NCBI GenBank assembly: GCA_947383835.1
Contig: CANDEV010000020.1
Coordinates: forward strand, 1-49,906
From: an uncultured Clostridia bacterium
GTDB taxonomy: Bacteria; Bacillota; Clostridia; Oscillospirales; Ruminococcaceae
Length of the DNA stretch: 49,906 bases
Direction: 5' to 3'
Shown here: in pieces, positions 48,606 to 49,906 of the stretch
How positions within the stretch are numbered: position 1 is the first letter of the stretch
Layout: each line of letters opens with the position of its first letter
Position numbers and translations under genes: made by a program
The notes under the pieces: model-generated
Told to the model about the DNA's origin: nothing
Database searches by the model: none
The model's input: only the letters and a program-made list of their open reading frames with translations

Positions 48606-49622
48606 ATGAAAATTTTAGCAATAGAAAGCTCCTGCGACGAGACCGCGGCGGCAGTGGTGGAGGACGGTCTTACCGTTCATTCAAGCATAATATCGTCACA
48701 AATAGAGGAGCACAAAAAATTCGGCGGGGTAGTCCCCGAAATAGCTTCCAGACGGCACTGCGAAAATATTCTGGACGTTGTTAAATGTTCCCTCGACGAA
48801 GCAAACTGCACTCTTGCGGACATTGACGCGTTCGCCGTAACATACGCCCCGGGGCTTATCGGCGCGCTTCTTGTGGGTACAAATTTTGCCAAGGGACTTG
48901 CCATGGCTACGGGAAAACCGTTGATACCCGTCCACCATATCGCGGGTCATATCGCCGCAAATTATCTCACCGACAGCACACTAAAGCCGCCCTATCTCTG
49001 TCTTGTGGCAAGCGGGGGACACTCCCACATTATCGAGGTCTCCGACTACACAAAGTATCACGTTATCGGCAGGACCCGCGACGATGCGGCGGGAGAGGCG
49101 TTCGACAAAGCCGCCCGCGTGCTGGGATTTCCCTATCCGGGGGGAGTCTATATAGATAAAGCAGCACAGCAAGGTGATCCCAAAACATATCCGCTGCCAC
49201 ACCCCAAGGTTGCGGGGAACGAGTACGATTTTTCCTTTTCAGGACTGAAAACTGCAGTGATAAACATTGCCCACAACGCCGAGCAAAAAGGGGAGACCAT
49301 TAACAAAAACGATTTGGCTGCTTCCTTTCAGCAGACCGTTGCGGAAATTCTCACTCAAAAAACAATAGCCGCCGCAAAGGAGTACGGCTATAAAATCGTT
49401 GCGCTGGCAGGGGGAGTGTCCGCAAATTCATCGGTTCGGGGAATGTTGAAATCCGAGTGCGAAAAAAACGGCTTTAAACTTTATATGCCGCGGCTGAATT
49501 TATGCGGCGACAACTCGGCAATGATAGGTTGTCAGGCGTATTACGACTACCTTGCAGGCAGACGTGCCGACGAAAGTTTAAACGCGGTCGCAACGCTTTC
49601 ACTGGACGATATAAGCTGTTAG
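48606..49622 (+). CDS. tsaD: tRNA N6-adenosine threonylcarbamoyltransferase TsaD
   Basis: 338 residues. ESSCDETAAAVV at the N-terminus, metal-binding HHIAGHIAAN, LVASGGHSHI, DDAAGEAFDKAARVLGFPYPGG and GGVSANSSVR are all hallmark TsaD/Gcp motifs. It completes t6A37 on ANN-reading tRNAs and is essential in most bacteria. AAGGAC precedes the ATG, five bases after the methyltransferase remnant stop. Confidence 0.96.
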   Translation: MKILAIESSCDETAAAVVEDGLTVHSSIISSQIEEHKKFGGVVPEIASRRHCENILDVVKCSLDEANCTLADIDAFAVTYAPGLIGALLVGTNFAKGLAMATGKPLIPVHHIAGHIAANYLTDSTLKPPYLCLVASGGHSHIIEVSDYTKYHVIGRTRDDAAGEAFDKAARVLGFPYPGGVYIDKAAQQGDPKTYPLPHPKVAGNEYDFSFSGLKTAVINIAHNAEQKGETINKNDLAASFQQTVAEILTQKTIAAAKEYGYKIVALAGGVSANSSVRGMLKSECEKNGFKLYMPRLNLCGDNSAMIGCQAYYDYLAGRRADESLNAVATLSLDDISC

Positions 49623-49630
49623 AAGCAAGA

Positions 49631-49659
49631 TTGACGTGTGGGGAAATATATGCTATAAT
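49631..49659 (+). promoter_or_regulatory. Promoter of the Nudix gene
   Basis: TTGACG (49631-49636), 17-base spacer, TATAAT (49654-49659). Confidence 0.85.
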
Positions 49660-49686
49660 TAGAGGAATTTATTAGGAGAATTGACC

Positions 49687-49906
49687 ATGAGATATAAATT
49701 TTGTCCGCTGTGTGGTACTGAATTGAATGACAGAGAGACGGGAGACGACGGCGCTGTCCCATACTGCATAAAATGTGACAGATTATGGTTCGATACTTTT
49801 TCAAGCTGTTCTATAGTACTTGTTGCAAATGAATACAATGAAATCGTACTTTTAAGGCAAGGTTATATGTCAGATAAATATACGTCATTTGTTTCGGGAT
49901 ATATTG
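49687..49906 (+). CDS. Zinc-ribbon Nudix hydrolase, N-terminal part (cut by window edge)
   Basis: 73 codons from ATG 49687 (AGGAGAA upstream). Four-cysteine ribbon: CPLCGTEL (Cys6, Cys9) and CIKCDRLWF (Cys30, Cys33 approximate), then the first Nudix strands SIVLVANEYNEIVLLRQGY. NudC-like or ADP-ribose-type pyrophosphatases have this layout. The Nudix box itself is outside the window, so substrate cannot be judged. Confidence 0.75.
   Translation, partial: MRYKFCPLCGTELNDRETGDDGAVPYCIKCDRLWFDTFSSCSIVLVANEYNEIVLLRQGYMSDKYTSFVSGYI

Noticed and set aside
1..49906. tRNA or rRNA genes
   Set aside because: I saw no T-arm consensus with cloverleaf context and no rRNA-like sequence on either strand by eye.

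Overview
The window looks like a chromosomal stretch of a low-to-mid GC, anaerobic, fibre-degrading Firmicute of the Oscillospiraceae/Ruminococcus type. The evidence is a GH9 cellulase-type lipoprotein, GH31 and GH127 glycosidases with AraC regulators, an [FeFe]-hydrogenase-like sensor, a fermentative D-lactate dehydrogenase, ferredoxin-type aldo/keto reductase, strong AGGAGG ribosome binding sites and sigma-A promoters. This assignment is inferred from gene content only; no rRNA or tRNA gene was seen.

Layout. 1-3610: the tail of a mobile-element-like cluster (a PcfM/DpnD-type protein and small unknowns), a DUF4143 ATPase, and a two-gene module of an AbrB-like DNA-binding protein and a HipA-like kinase. 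3611-6435: a mobile-element island. A decayed IS200/IS605-type element (tnpA pseudogene, end hairpins, hairpin hiding the tnpA ribosome binding site) is split by an IS110-family element whose long leader may encode a bridge RNA. A set of hairpins ending in a terminator lies just before it. 6436-14151: a polysaccharide-use locus (GH9, sugar-binding lipoprotein, AraC regulator, divergent GH31) sharing a sequence motif between promoters. 14215-20578: two flavodoxin-like proteins divergent from an HxlR regulator, a MATE exporter behind an AraC regulator, an ArsR/SdpI pair with a perfect operator palindrome, and D-lactate dehydrogenase.

20725-26115: a BlaR1/BlaI-like pair. The same palindrome sits between -35 and -10 of three promoters: blaI-like itself, a large solute-binding lipoprotein and a small secreted protein. 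No beta-lactamase is present, and the BlaR1-like sensor lacks a penicillin-binding domain, so this looks like a small envelope-stress or nutrient regulon with an unknown signal. A cysteine-rich double-DUF305 protein is embedded in it. 26467-30524: a soluble chemoreceptor fused to a ferredoxin/[FeFe]-hydrogenase-like module, a MITE-like inverted-repeat element, an aldo/keto reductase and a LytTR regulator.

30795-38781: CAP-domain secreted protein, an unknown lipoprotein, AzlCD, an unknown membrane protein, and an AraC/GH127 arabinose pair, followed by DUF2000. 38784-39262 contains two 5'-truncated, back-to-back gene remnants that look like a deletion scar. 39365-49906: housekeeping genes on the + strand: ftsY with an unusual acidic C-terminal tail, an RdgB fused to an unknown N-terminal domain, polA, several small proteins, dusB, rimI, tsaD and the start of a zinc-ribbon Nudix gene. 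Between rimI and tsaD lies a hybrid scar of an RNHCP-protein 5' end joined out of frame to a methyltransferase 3' end.
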